Origin: Streptomyces sp. 15-116A
Lineage (GTDB): Bacteria; Actinomycetota; Actinomycetes; Streptomycetales; Streptomycetaceae
DNA: 32,587 bases
Assembly (NCBI RefSeq): GCF_025290915.1
Contig: NZ_JAOCQE010000047.1
Location: 1 to 32,587 of the forward strand
Direction of reading: 5' to 3'
Positions 24,211 to 31,500 of this stretch are shown piece by piece. Position 1 is the first letter of the stretch. The number at the start of each line of letters is the position of its first letter. The translations under genes and the position numbers were made by a program. A model generated the notes under the pieces. The model searched no databases and was not told where the DNA came from. It saw only the letters and a program-made list of their open reading frames with translations.

Positions 24211-24543
24211 CCACTTTTTCGCCCTCGGCTCCCCGTGCTTCGTGAGGACGGTGGGCTCGGCGGGCGTCGGAGGTCCGCCCGCCCTCACGCTCGCGTGCGG
24301 GATCCATTTTTCTGACGGACCGGACGGTTTTTTTCTCCAGGGCCCTGCCTCGCGTGACCGCGCTTCGCTAGTGTGTGCGCATGGGGAGTCCGAGCGGTCG
24401 CGCTCGGTGACGGGGGATTTCTGACCATGGATCGGTGGCACTTACGCCTGGATGCCCGGTTCGACTCCGGCCATCGCTCCACGCCTGGTCCGCCGCGCCG
24501 GCCCGCCGTCGCAGAGAGCCGGGCTGTTGGAGGGGGAGTCGCA
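24211..24543. other. Gene-free boundary segment before monooxygenase
   Basis: No gene is supported. It holds a stem-loop (24242-24288; GGCGGGC at 24259-24265 pairs with GCCCGCC at 24277-24283, with outer GTGAGG/CCTCAC), T-runs at 24307-24311 and 24328-24334, and a possible ARE-like site (24310-24334). An in-frame ATG at 24427 precedes the monooxygenase GTG, but the 39 intervening codons show no homology. Its AT content is higher than its surroundings. Confidence 0.5.
24310..24334. promoter_or_regulatory. Weak ARE-like site upstream of monooxygenase gene
   Basis: GACGGACCGGACGGTTTTTTT matches the right half (GAC...CGGTTTTTTT) of the operators found before the AfsA, receptor and SARP genes, but the A-rich left half is poor. 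It lies about 210 nt before the monooxygenase GTG. Tentative. Confidence 0.3.
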
Positions 24544-26058
24544 GTGCAGAGCCAGGTCATCGTGATCGGCGGCGGACCGGTGGGGATGTTCCTCGCCTGC
24601 GAGCTGGCGGAGTACGGCGTCCGCACGCTGGTCGTCGAGGCGGAGAACGCCGTGTCGGGACGGCCCAAGGCGACCACGCTGCACGCCCGGACCGTGCAGT
24701 GTCTGGTCCGGCGGGGCCATCTCGGGGGCCTGCTCGACGTAGGTGCGCCCGGCGCCGCAGGCCGGGTGAGCAGCCCCTTCCACTTCGCGGGGATCCCCGG
24801 ACTGGCCGTCTCCGCTCCCGCCTCCGAGCCGGAACCGATCCTGAAGTGCCCACAGGACGAACTGGAACGGTCCTTCGAGCGGCGGGCCCGCGCCGCCGGG
24901 GCGCGGATCCTGCGCGGGCACCGGGCGGTCGAGGTGCGGCAGGACACGACGGGCGTCCAGGTCACGGTGGACGGCCCCGGCGGACGGACGCACTGCACGG
25001 CCGACTATCTGGTGGGCGCGGACGGCGCGCGCAGCACGGTGCGCGAGCAGGCGGGCATCACCTCACGGACGTATCCGGCGACCGTCTCCGCGATGGCGGG
25101 CGACGTCCGGCTCGACGATCCGGACGCCCTGCGACCGGGATGGCACCGCACCCCGCGCGGCTGGATCGTCGCCAAGGACGCACCGGGGGGCGTGACCCGG
25201 CTGCGGACCCTCAACTGCGAGGGGGCGCACGGCGCACGCCATCAGCCGCTCACCCTCGGGGAACTGCGGCGCGAGGTCGCGTACATCGCCGGACGGGACA
25301 TCGCGATGACGTCGCCGCGCTGGCTGAGCAGGTTCAGCGACTTCTCCAGGCTCGCCGACTCCTACCGGGCGGGACGGATCCTGCTGGCCGGGGACGCGGC
25401 GCACCTGCACTTCCCGATCGGCGGCCAGGGGCTGAGCACGGGACTGCTGGACGCGGTCGGCCTCGGCTGGAAACTGGCCTTCACGGTGCTCGGCACCGCG
25501 GGCGAGGGACTGCTCGACACCTACGACCGGGAACGCCGGCCCGCCGCCCAGCGCGTCATCGACAACACCCGGGCCCAGCTCGCCGTGATGCGGCCCGACC
25601 CCGGACTCGACCCGCTGCGCGCCCTGTTCGCCGAGCTGCTGGCCGGAGGAGGGGAGAGCGCGCTCCTCGGTGCCATGATCAGCGCCCAGGACACGGTCCT
25701 GCCCGCGCGCACCGCGGCCGCCTCCCCCTGGGAGGGAAGGTTTCTGTACAACGTCGCCCTGACCACCCGGGAGGGGCGCACCGATGTGATCGGGCTGCTG
25801 CGCGCGGGACGGCCGCTGCTGCTGCTCTTCGGGGAGCCGGGCGGCAGCCGGCTGGAGCAGGCGGGGGAGCGGTACGAGCAGCTGCGTGTGGTGCACGCCG
25901 AGCCGGTGCCGGAGCTCGCCTGTGACGCGCTGCTGGTCCGGCCGGACGGTTACATCGCCTGGGCGCCGGGCGGTGAGGATCTGCGCTCCGCCCTGTCGGC
26001 GTACCTCGGCGGGGGCACCCGCGACGGCGACCCGGTGGCGAGCGTGTCCGCCGGGTGA
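24544..26058 (+). CDS. FAD-dependent aromatic hydroxylase (PHBH-type monooxygenase)
   Basis: The 504-aa class A flavoprotein monooxygenase has the N-terminal dinucleotide motif VIVIGGGPVGMFLACELAEYG (residues about 5-25), the DG motif YLVGADGARSTVRE (about 155-168), and the GD motif RILLAGDAAHLHFP followed by GGQGLSTGLLDAVGLGWKL (about 279-310). A C-terminal thioredoxin-like domain follows (about 390-504). This architecture is shared by hydroxylases of aromatic polyketides (PgaE/RdmE/OxyS-like), which use NAD(P)H and O2. No polyketide synthase is in view, so the substrate is unknown. GTG 24544 follows GGAGGGGGAG at good spacing. It is followed 74 bp later by the NmrA-like gene, probably co-transcribed. 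It is the first gene of the accessory region. Confidence 0.87.
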   Translation: MQSQVIVIGGGPVGMFLACELAEYGVRTLVVEAENAVSGRPKATTLHARTVQCLVRRGHLGGLLDVGAPGAAGRVSSPFHFAGIPGLAVSAPASEPEPILKCPQDELERSFERRARAAGARILRGHRAVEVRQDTTGVQVTVDGPGGRTHCTADYLVGADGARSTVREQAGITSRTYPATVSAMAGDVRLDDPDALRPGWHRTPRGWIVAKDAPGGVTRLRTLNCEGAHGARHQPLTLGELRREVAYIAGRDIAMTSPRWLSRFSDFSRLADSYRAGRILLAGDAAHLHFPIGGQGLSTGLLDAVGLGWKLAFTVLGTAGEGLLDTYDRERRPAAQRVIDNTRAQLAVMRPDPGLDPLRALFAELLAGGGESALLGAMISAQDTVLPARTAAASPWEGRFLYNVALTTREGRTDVIGLLRAGRPLLLLFGEPGGSRLEQAGERYEQLRVVHAEPVPELACDALLVRPDGYIAWAPGGEDLRSALSAYLGGGTRDGDPVASVSAG

Positions 26059-26132
26059 ATCGACCGGCGGCGGGCGGTGCGCGGGCGGCGGGCGTGCGCG
26101 CACCGGAACAGTGAGAAGAAGGAGGAGCCCGG

Positions 26133-26984
26133 ATGATCCTGGTGACCGGTGCCACCGGGACGGTGGGACGCGAAGTGCTGCGGCGGCTCCCCGCCCGTCC
26201 GCCCGTACGGGTCATGGCCAGGGAACCCGGCAGGGTCACGGGCGCGGCGCCGACGGCGGAGAAGGTCGCCGGGGATTATCGCGACCCCGGGGCGCTGGCC
26301 CGCGCGCTGGCCGGGGTGACGACCGCGTTCCTCGTCACCACCGACGTCGGCGGTGACGACGACGCCCGGTTCCTCCGCGCGGCGCGCACGGCCGGGGTAC
26401 GGCGCGTGGTGAAGCTCTCCGCGGCGGCCGTGCTCGATCCCGGGGCCGACGACCTCATCACCCGGTGGCAGCGCGCCAACGAGGACCTGCTGCGCGACTC
26501 CGGCATGGAGTGGACCCTGCTGCGGCCCCGGTCGTTCATGTCCAACACCCTGTCCTGGGCCGCCTCCGTCCGCTCCGAAGGCGTGGTGCGGGCGCTGTAC
26601 GGGACGTCGGCCAACGCGTGCGTCGACCCCCGGGACCTCGCGGAGGTCGCCGCGCGGGTCCTGACGGAGGACGGGCACGCCGGACAGGCGTACACCCTCA
26701 CCGGGCCCCGGGCGATCACCCCGGCCGAGCAGACCGATCAGCTCGGCCGGCTGCTGGGAGTGCCGCTGCGGTTCGAGGAACTGACTCCCGAGCAGGCACG
26801 CGTCGCGCTGGGCGCGCGCTGCCCGGCTCCGGTCGTCGAGGCACTGCTGCACAGCGCCGAACGTCAGCGCGCGGGCGCCAAGGCCCAGGTGACGGACACG
26901 GTCGGCGAGGTGACGGGGCGTCCGGCCGGGAGCTTCCAGGCGTGGGCGAAGGATCATGTGGAGGCCTTCGCCCACGTCCCGTAG
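26133..26984 (+). CDS. NmrA-like NAD(P)-binding reductase
   Basis: The 283-aa atypical short-chain dehydrogenase opens MILVTGATGTVGREVLRRL (GxxGxxG nucleotide loop, residues 6-12), then GVTTAFLVTTD, GVRRVVKLSAAAV, and the ENW-type substrate segment WTLLRPRSFMSNTL. It lacks the YxxxK catalytic pair of classical SDRs, as is usual in NmrA/isoflavone-reductase-like proteins. ATG 26133 is preceded by AGAAGGAGGAG, the strongest RBS in the region. It may reduce a product of the neighbouring monooxygenase or, since AfsA genes are adjacent, take part in butyrolactone reduction. Both are guesses. It is convergent with the AfsA-family gene. Confidence 0.82.
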   Translation: MILVTGATGTVGREVLRRLPARPPVRVMAREPGRVTGAAPTAEKVAGDYRDPGALARALAGVTTAFLVTTDVGGDDDARFLRAARTAGVRRVVKLSAAAVLDPGADDLITRWQRANEDLLRDSGMEWTLLRPRSFMSNTLSWAASVRSEGVVRALYGTSANACVDPRDLAEVAARVLTEDGHAGQAYTLTGPRAITPAEQTDQLGRLLGVPLRFEELTPEQARVALGARCPAPVVEALLHSAERQRAGAKAQVTDTVGEVTGRPAGSFQAWAKDHVEAFAHVP

Positions 26985-27052
26985 GGCCGCCGGGCGCATG
27001 TCTGCCCCCGTGTGCGCGGGCCCGCAGTAAGGAAACCGCCTGCGCTGTTTGT

Positions 27053-27079
27053 CGCGGGCTCCTCCCGAGGATGCCCGCG
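27053..27079. terminator. Hairpin between convergent genes
   Basis: CGCGGGC (27053-27059) pairs with GCCCGCG (27073-27079), with CTC/GAG pairing inside the loop. It lies in the 99-bp gap between the convergent reductase and AfsA-family genes. Confidence 0.4.
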
Positions 27080-27083
27080 TGCC

Positions 27084-28052
27084 TCACCCGAGCCCTGGTG
27101 TGATGCCGCCGCGCACCTGGGCCTCCCACACCGCACGACCGTCCTGACGGGCCGTCACCTGCACGGTGAGCGGGCCCGAGCCGGGTGCGGGAAGGAGAGC
27201 GGCGTCGATCCAGCAGGCGCGCCGCGGGTCCGGCTGCCGTACGAAGGCGCAGGTGATCTCGGTGATCGACAGGCCGCCCCGGGCGGGGCCGACCAAGGCG
27301 TGCGTGGCTTGGCGGGCGGCCTCCAGCGCGACGAGGTGGGCGACCGGGCCGCCGTCGTCGGACAGGACCGGGTGAGTGGGGTCGGGGGCGAGCCGCCAGG
27401 CGCCCGCGGCCCGGTCGGCGAGCAGGATGTCGTGGGCCGAGGATCTGCCGAAGAGTTCGGGGGACGGGGCGGCGGACGCGGCCCGGGGAGCGGGAGGCGC
27501 ACCGCGGTCACCGGCGTCCGGGGCGGGCGGTGAGGTGGAGAAGCGCAGGTGGCCGGTGGCCATCGGCTCGCCCTCGCGGCGCAGGGTGAACTCCAGGACC
27601 GCTTCCAGGGATCCCTCACCCCGGCCGACGAGGTCGGAGCCGACCACGTCGAGCTCCAGTTCGGTGGGGGCGGGGCCTATGGCGAGACGGCCGGGGAGCA
27701 CGGCGAGCGAGACGTCCCAGGGCGTGAAGCGATGGCCGAGCGGCACCCGGTACTCGGTGTGCGCCAGGAGCAGTGCCGCCTGCCGCATCGTCTCGGCCGC
27801 CTGCAACAGATCGTGCCGGTGGGCCGTGGGGCTGAAGTAGGCGTGGGCCCTGGGCCATTGACCGGTCAGAGAGAAACGATTCTCTGCGCGGCTGAGACAG
27901 CCGGTGAGGAACACCTCGGACAGGGCCGAGCGGTGCACGTACTCGCGGGGGACGGTGGTCGTCAGGGACGGGGCGACGGGAGGGTCCTGGCCGGCCCGGA
28001 CGGATAAGACCGGCCCCGTGTCGTGTGCCGCAGGGCGTGCCGCTGACGTCAT
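27084..28052 (-). CDS. AfsA/ScbA-family gamma-butyrolactone synthase, copy 1
   Basis: The 322-aa protein has two AfsA hot-dog-like repeats. The first holds PREYVHRSALSEVFLTG, FSLTGQWPRAHAYF and AAETMRQAALLLAHTEYRVPLGH (E87). The second holds SAHDILLAD, HPVLSDDGGPVAHLVALEAARQ (E244, R247). AfsA-type enzymes join a beta-ketoacyl group from ACP or CoA to dihydroxyacetone phosphate, the first step of gamma-butyrolactone hormones. A Glu in ExxRQ and an Arg in EAARQ are the residues reported essential in ScbA, and both are present. A Pro/Ala-rich linker (about 175-200) separates the repeats. ATG 28052 has GGGGGGAACTGGG just upstream. Its promoter carries an ARE-like operator between -35 and -10. 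Confidence 0.87.
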   Translation of the reverse strand: MTSAARPAAHDTGPVLSVRAGQDPPVAPSLTTTVPREYVHRSALSEVFLTGCLSRAENRFSLTGQWPRAHAYFSPTAHRHDLLQAAETMRQAALLLAHTEYRVPLGHRFTPWDVSLAVLPGRLAIGPAPTELELDVVGSDLVGRGEGSLEAVLEFTLRREGEPMATGHLRFSTSPPAPDAGDRGAPPAPRAASAAPSPELFGRSSAHDILLADRAAGAWRLAPDPTHPVLSDDGGPVAHLVALEAARQATHALVGPARGGLSITEITCAFVRQPDPRRACWIDAALLPAPGSGPLTVQVTARQDGRAVWEAQVRGGITPGLG

Positions 28053-28096
28053 CCCAGTTCCCCCCCATGAGTTCGGCCGTGCGAAAGCACTCCCCC

Positions 28097-28125
28097 ATAA
28101 GATACGGACGAACCGGTTTTCTCAA
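28097..28125 (-). promoter_or_regulatory. Promoter with ARE-like operator, AfsA copy 1
   Basis: On the minus strand TTGAGA (28125-28120), 17 nt, TCTTAT (28102-28097). The operator AAGATACGGACGAACCGG (plus strand, from 28099, extending to 28123) fills the space between the hexamers, so a bound ArpA-type repressor would exclude polymerase. It matches ARE-like sites at 28971, 30131, 30951 and 31379. Confidence 0.65.
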
Positions 28126-28212
28126 CACCCTTGTCGGCACATCCCGTTCACGGGACGGGCACAACGGCGCCCGTCCCGGGGCTGTGCCGGGGTGACGTGC
28201 CGGACGGGCCGG

Positions 28213-28926
28213 TCAGGCGGTGGCGGCGGCCGGGACCTGTTCCGGGACGACGTCCTCCTGCTCGTGCTCATGGTCCTGGTCGTGTGCCGCCGGCCCGGCC
28301 ACCTCGGCGAAGACCGCGGCTCCCCGCCCGGGCGAGAAGTCCACCGCGGTGAGCACCGAGGGAAGTACCACGCTGGGCAGGACGTGACGCAGCATCACCG
28401 AGATCCGCTGGTCCAGGTCCCGGTAGTTGTTGAAGACCTGCGACATGGACTGCACCCCGCCGAAGGCGGCGACCAGGAACTCGGCGGTCTCCGCGGGCAC
28501 CACGTGCGGGAGCAGCTCACCGCGCTGCCGGCCCTGCTCCAGCATCTCTCCCATCACCGTGCTCCAGCGCGTGAAGGGCCCGCGCCGGTCCAGGTCGATG
28601 GCCTGCTGGTCGAGGGTGAGCCGGGCCCCGGCGCGGACCATGGGATCGGTCTGCATCCGGTAGGCCTGCAGCGCCACGGTGTCCACGACCTCCTGCGTCT
28701 TGCAGGAGCGCTCGGGGATGGCCAGCTGCAGGTCCTGCCCGTTGAGGACGCCCTGCGCCACCTCTTCCTTGGACTGGAAGTGGAAGTAGAGCGCGCCCTT
28801 CGTCACCCCGGCCGTCTTCAGGATCTCGGTGATGGTGGCCGCCTGGTAGCCGCGTTCCTCGAAGACCTTGGCCGCCGCGAGAAGGATCCTCCGACGAGTC
28901 CGGATCGCGCGGTCTTGTTTCGGCAC
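28213..28926 (-). CDS. Gamma-butyrolactone receptor, ArpA/ScbR family
   Basis: The 237-aa TetR-superfamily repressor is strongly ScbR-like: KQDRAIRTRRRILLAAAKVF, the HTH ATITEILKTAGVTKGALYFH (29-48), MVRAGARLTLDQQA, then LDRRGPFTRW with W121 (the ligand-pocket tryptophan of ArpA/CprB-type receptors) and GELLPHVVPAETAEFLVAAFGG. It binds ARE operators and is released by a butyrolactone. GTG 28926 is fixed by AAAGGAGG at 7-nt spacing and by alignment to the VPKQDRAIRTR start; the ATG at 28968 adds an unconserved leader. A His/Glu-rich tail (DHEHEQEDVVPEQ) extends beyond ScbR. An ARE-like site lies 45 nt upstream, suggesting autoregulation. Confidence 0.9.
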   Translation of the reverse strand: MPKQDRAIRTRRRILLAAAKVFEERGYQAATITEILKTAGVTKGALYFHFQSKEEVAQGVLNGQDLQLAIPERSCKTQEVVDTVALQAYRMQTDPMVRAGARLTLDQQAIDLDRRGPFTRWSTVMGEMLEQGRQRGELLPHVVPAETAEFLVAAFGGVQSMSQVFNNYRDLDQRISVMLRHVLPSVVLPSVLTAVDFSPGRGAAVFAEVAGPAAHDQDHEHEQEDVVPEQVPAAATA

Positions 28927-28970
28927 AGCCTTGCCTCCTTTTGCTCGATGAACCCGATGGAGGCTCACAC

Positions 28971-28995
28971 AAAGAAACCGACAAGTACGTATCTT
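28971..28995 (-). promoter_or_regulatory. ARE-like operator, receptor copy 1
   Basis: On the minus strand the site reads AAGATACGTACTTGTCGG followed by TTTCTTT, matching the 28099 operator at AAGATACG.AC and CGGTTT. It lies 45-69 nt before the receptor GTG and probably mediates autorepression. Confidence 0.6.
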
Positions 28996-29065
28996 ACTGC
29001 GTTCGGCGCCGCCCGGACAGAGGCGGGGAGCGGGAAGGAGGAAGAACGGCCGGGGAGACGGCGGG

Positions 29066-30070
29066 TCAGCAGGAGCGGGCCGGCCGGGCCGTGACGATCG
29101 CCTCGAACGCCTCGGCGCCCTGCTGCTCGGCGGTGACGACGACGGTGGCCTCGGCCGGGGACGAGCCGGTGAGGCGGGCGGTGACCGCGCACGGGGCGTC
29201 GAGTTCGACGTAACGCCGGTAGCGCGCGGTCAGGGAGAGCACCACGGAGCCGGGGCCGACGACGGCGGTGGCCGCCTGACGGGCGGCTTCGGCGAGCAGC
29301 ATGCCCGGTGCGTGGTCCACGGGGTGGTCGAAGAGGACCGGGTGCCGCGTGTCGACGCGCAGCGTCCAGTCGCCGTCGCCGCCGGCGGGGGAGAGCACCA
29401 CGTCCCTGGGGGAGAGGCGGCCCACGTGCTGCGGCGGCACCGGCGGGGTCAGCGGCGCCGCCTCGGCCGCGGCCGAGGCCCGCAGCCGGCTGTAGGCCCG
29501 GGGGGAGATGCAGGTGTAGGTGGCGCCGCCGGTCGCCACCGTGCGGCCGCCGATGCGGGCGACCACCTGGTAGCTGCCCCCGACGTGCTGTCCGCGCCGC
29601 TCCTGGACGGCGTCGTGGGTCACCTCCAGGGTCACGGTGTCCGGTGCCGCGGGGATCTGGAGGTGGTCCGGGAGGACGGAGACCGACAGTTCGCTCATCA
29701 GGAACTGATGGCCGAGCGGAACGCCCAGCTCTGCGTGAGCGAGAAGAGTACCGGCCTGACGGATTGTTTCAGCGATCAGCAGCGGGTCGTAGTGCGTGTC
29801 CTCGGGAAGCGCGAAGAAGCTGTGCCGGCGCGGCCACTGCGCGGTCACGGTGTACCCCCCGCCGTCCCGCGCCGACCAGTCGCTCAGCAGCACCTCGGCG
29901 AGCGCGGCCCGGTGGACGAACTGCCGCGGAACCGTCGTGGTGAGCACCGGGGCCTGCGGGGCGGGCGCCGGGACCTGCGGTATCCGCGAGGACTCGAGGG
30001 GCCGCCGCAGGACCGCTGCGGAGGTGCGCGGCCGGGACGGGGCGGTGAGGACGGTGGTGTGCACGGACAT
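29066..30070 (-). CDS. AfsA/ScbA-family gamma-butyrolactone synthase, copy 2
   Basis: The 334-aa second AfsA homologue has PRQFVHRAALAEVLLSDW, YTVTAQWPRRHSFF, AETIRQAGTLLAHAELGVPLGHQ (E101), then SPRDVVLSP, HPVLFDHPVDHAPGMLLAEAARQ (E261, R264). The essential Glu and Arg positions reported for ScbA are conserved, so it appears catalytically competent. It differs widely from copy 1, including a longer N-terminal extension and a distinct linker, so it is an ancient paralogue and not a recent duplicate. ATG 30070 is used; the upstream RBS is modest (TTGGGGGTCTCGTC). An ARE-like operator overlaps its TATATT -10 region at 30131-30155. Confidence 0.87.
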   Translation of the reverse strand: MSVHTTVLTAPSRPRTSAAVLRRPLESSRIPQVPAPAPQAPVLTTTVPRQFVHRAALAEVLLSDWSARDGGGYTVTAQWPRRHSFFALPEDTHYDPLLIAETIRQAGTLLAHAELGVPLGHQFLMSELSVSVLPDHLQIPAAPDTVTLEVTHDAVQERRGQHVGGSYQVVARIGGRTVATGGATYTCISPRAYSRLRASAAAEAAPLTPPVPPQHVGRLSPRDVVLSPAGGDGDWTLRVDTRHPVLFDHPVDHAPGMLLAEAARQAATAVVGPGSVVLSLTARYRRYVELDAPCAVTARLTGSSPAEATVVVTAEQQGAEAFEAIVTARPARSC

Positions 30071-30130
30071 GACGAGACCCCCAAGGTCATGACAAACGTG
30101 AACGACAAGTGCTGAGTTGGTCCGACGTCG

Positions 30131-30159
30131 AATATACAGACGCGCCGGTTTTTTTCACA
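30131..30159 (-). promoter_or_regulatory. Promoter with ARE-like operator, AfsA copy 2
   Basis: On the minus strand TGTGAA (30159-30154), 17 nt, TATATT (30136-30131). On the plus strand AATATACAGACGCGCCGG followed by seven T (30131-30155) matches the 28099 operator at most positions and fills the promoter spacer. Confidence 0.65.
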
Positions 30160-30210
30160 GACTTGAGGGTGTCATGGAGGCGACGAGATTCGGAGCCAGA
30201 TCTTCCGGCT

Positions 30211-30912
30211 TCAGCGGGCGACGGACAGGGCGGGCGGATGAGCGGCGGCGCCGTCAGCGCCCCGCCGGCCGCCTTTTCCCCGGCCTCCGGCGCCGGTGGC
30301 GGACTCGGTCTCGGCCCTCAGCAGCGTGGCGAGCGTCTCCGGAGTCGTCAGCCGGGGCAGCAGCAGCCGCCAGAAGCGCCGGAGGGTGACGGGCAGCAGC
30401 CAGTCCGGTTGCCGGCGGGCGAGCGCCTCGAAGCCGGTGGTGGCGCCGACGATGGCCGTGACCATGTCCTGCCGCCGCACGCCGTCGGCGAGGAGCCGCT
30501 CCCGGTCGGCCTCGGCGAGGAGCTGCTGGACGCAGCCCTCCCACTCCCCGAGCAGGTCGAGCGAGGTCCGGTGCGGCGACTCGCAGCTCAGCCGGAAGCC
30601 GGCGCGGGCCACCACGTCCGTGCGGATCAGCTCGGCCAGGGCATAGGTGGTCGCCGTCAGCCGCTGGAGCGCGTTCATGTCGGGGCGCTGGGCGTTGTGC
30701 GCCGCCCGGCGCAGGCCGTCCGCGGCGGCCTCCATCACGGTCGCGGCCACCGCGGCCTTGCTGGTGAAGTGGAAGTGGAGCGCACCGGCGCTCACGCCCG
30801 CGCGGGCGCTGATGTCCGAGAGCTTCGCCTGGACATACCCGTTGCGCTCGAACGCCTCGGCGGCGGCGTGGATGAGTGCCTGGCGGGTGCGTACGGCACG
30901 TTCTTGTTTCAT
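30211..30912 (-). CDS. ArpA/ScbR-family receptor homologue, copy 2
   Basis: The 233-aa TetR-superfamily protein has KQERAVRTRQALIHAAAEAF, the HTH LSDISARAGVSAGALHFHF (31-49), VVARAGFRLSCESP, and LLGEWEGCVQQL with W124 near the ligand-pocket position. It is clearly in the butyrolactone-receptor family but more divergent than copy 1 and without the LDRRGPF context. It may therefore recognise a different hormone or act as a pseudo-receptor responding to the end product, as JadR2/ScbR2-type proteins do. ATG 30912 follows GAGGAG. Its C-terminal tail is Gly/Ala/Arg-rich low complexity. A palindromic ARE-like site lies 39 nt upstream. It is the first gene of the minus-strand regulatory series. Confidence 0.85.
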   Translation of the reverse strand: MKQERAVRTRQALIHAAAEAFERNGYVQAKLSDISARAGVSAGALHFHFTSKAAVAATVMEAAADGLRRAAHNAQRPDMNALQRLTATTYALAELIRTDVVARAGFRLSCESPHRTSLDLLGEWEGCVQQLLAEADRERLLADGVRRQDMVTAIVGATTGFEALARRQPDWLLPVTLRRFWRLLLPRLTTPETLATLLRAETESATGAGGRGKGGRRGADGAAAHPPALSVAR

Positions 30913-30949
30913 GGTGGCTCCTCGTGAGCGGGTCACTGCACACACCATC

Positions 30950-30975
30950 AGTATCAAACCAGCATGCCGGTTTCT
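30950..30975 (-). promoter_or_regulatory. ARE-like palindrome, receptor copy 2
   Basis: AAACCAGCATGCCGGTTT (30956-30973) is an 18-bp palindrome with one mismatched pair. It is immediately beside a minus-strand GATACT (30955-30950) that may be the -10. This is the most symmetrical of the ARE-like sites. Confidence 0.6.
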
Positions 30976-31378
30976 AGTCCTGGGTCTCGTCTCGTCCAGA
31001 ATGCGGCCGTAGCAGCGGCTCTGCGGTCGCGCCGGGTGAGGCCCGGCCCTTCGGGGCGGCTCGGGGGGCACAGAAAAGAGGGAGTGCGGTCTGTTTCGGG
31101 TCCGGGGCTATCGGTGATCGCGCGTGTCGAGGGGTCGCGTCGTCGCGATGCCCACGGATCCGGCCGACGGGCGGTCTGTAACGGAGGCCGTAACTGATCA
31201 CGGGACAGCTGGATCTGCTGGTTTCTGAGGTCGCGGGATGCGGTGACGGCCCTTGGTCGGGGCGAGTTTCAGCCTTCGCCGACCTTCCGTGATCCTCGGT
31301 AGGGAGGGGTGAATCCCCAGCTCAGTTCAGCCTGCGTGGGTCGTGAGGCCCGGAGCGGGGCGGTTGCGTGAGGTCTAC
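30976..31378. other. Non-coding region between receptor copy 2 and SARP
   Basis: About 400 bp without a supported gene. Short open frames exist but have no RBS, no family resemblance and mixed codon positions. No clear hairpin or repeat was seen apart from the ARE-like sites at either end. Confidence 0.5.
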
Positions 31379-31434
31379 AAAGAAACAGTCCAGGCGGTTT
31401 TATATTGACAAACCGCGCGGCCTGTTTTTAACTC
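31379..31434 (+). promoter_or_regulatory. SARP promoter with two ARE-like operators
   Basis: Site A (31379-31403) reads AAAGAAACAGTCCAGGCGG then TTTTAT. Site B (31406-31430) reads, on the opposite strand, AAAAACAGGCCGCGCGG then TTTGTC. Between them TTGACA (31405-31410), a consensus -35, is followed 18 nt later by TAACTC (31429-31434). Site B fills the -35/-10 spacer and site A lies immediately upstream, so occupation of either would block or modulate initiation. The start codon is 67 nt downstream. Confidence 0.65.
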
Positions 31435-31500
31435 GGACCGGACCAAGCGAGCCCGATGGCTCATGACCGCAAGTGTGGACACACGAACAGGGGATACGGC

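Noticed and set aside
24110..24307. 65-codon minus-strand frame covering the small-transcript promoter
   Set aside because: It has no RBS at its start and overlaps the predicted promoter; only the 12-codon end with its own RBS is kept, tentatively.
24427..24543. Start of the flavin monooxygenase at ATG 24427
   Set aside because: The 39 extra residues are Arg/Pro/Gly-rich and precede a typical GGAGGGGGAG-GTG start directly followed by the conserved FAD motif.
30976..31378. Short open frames between receptor copy 2 and the SARP gene
   Set aside because: No RBS, no family resemblance and no consistent third-position GC preference.
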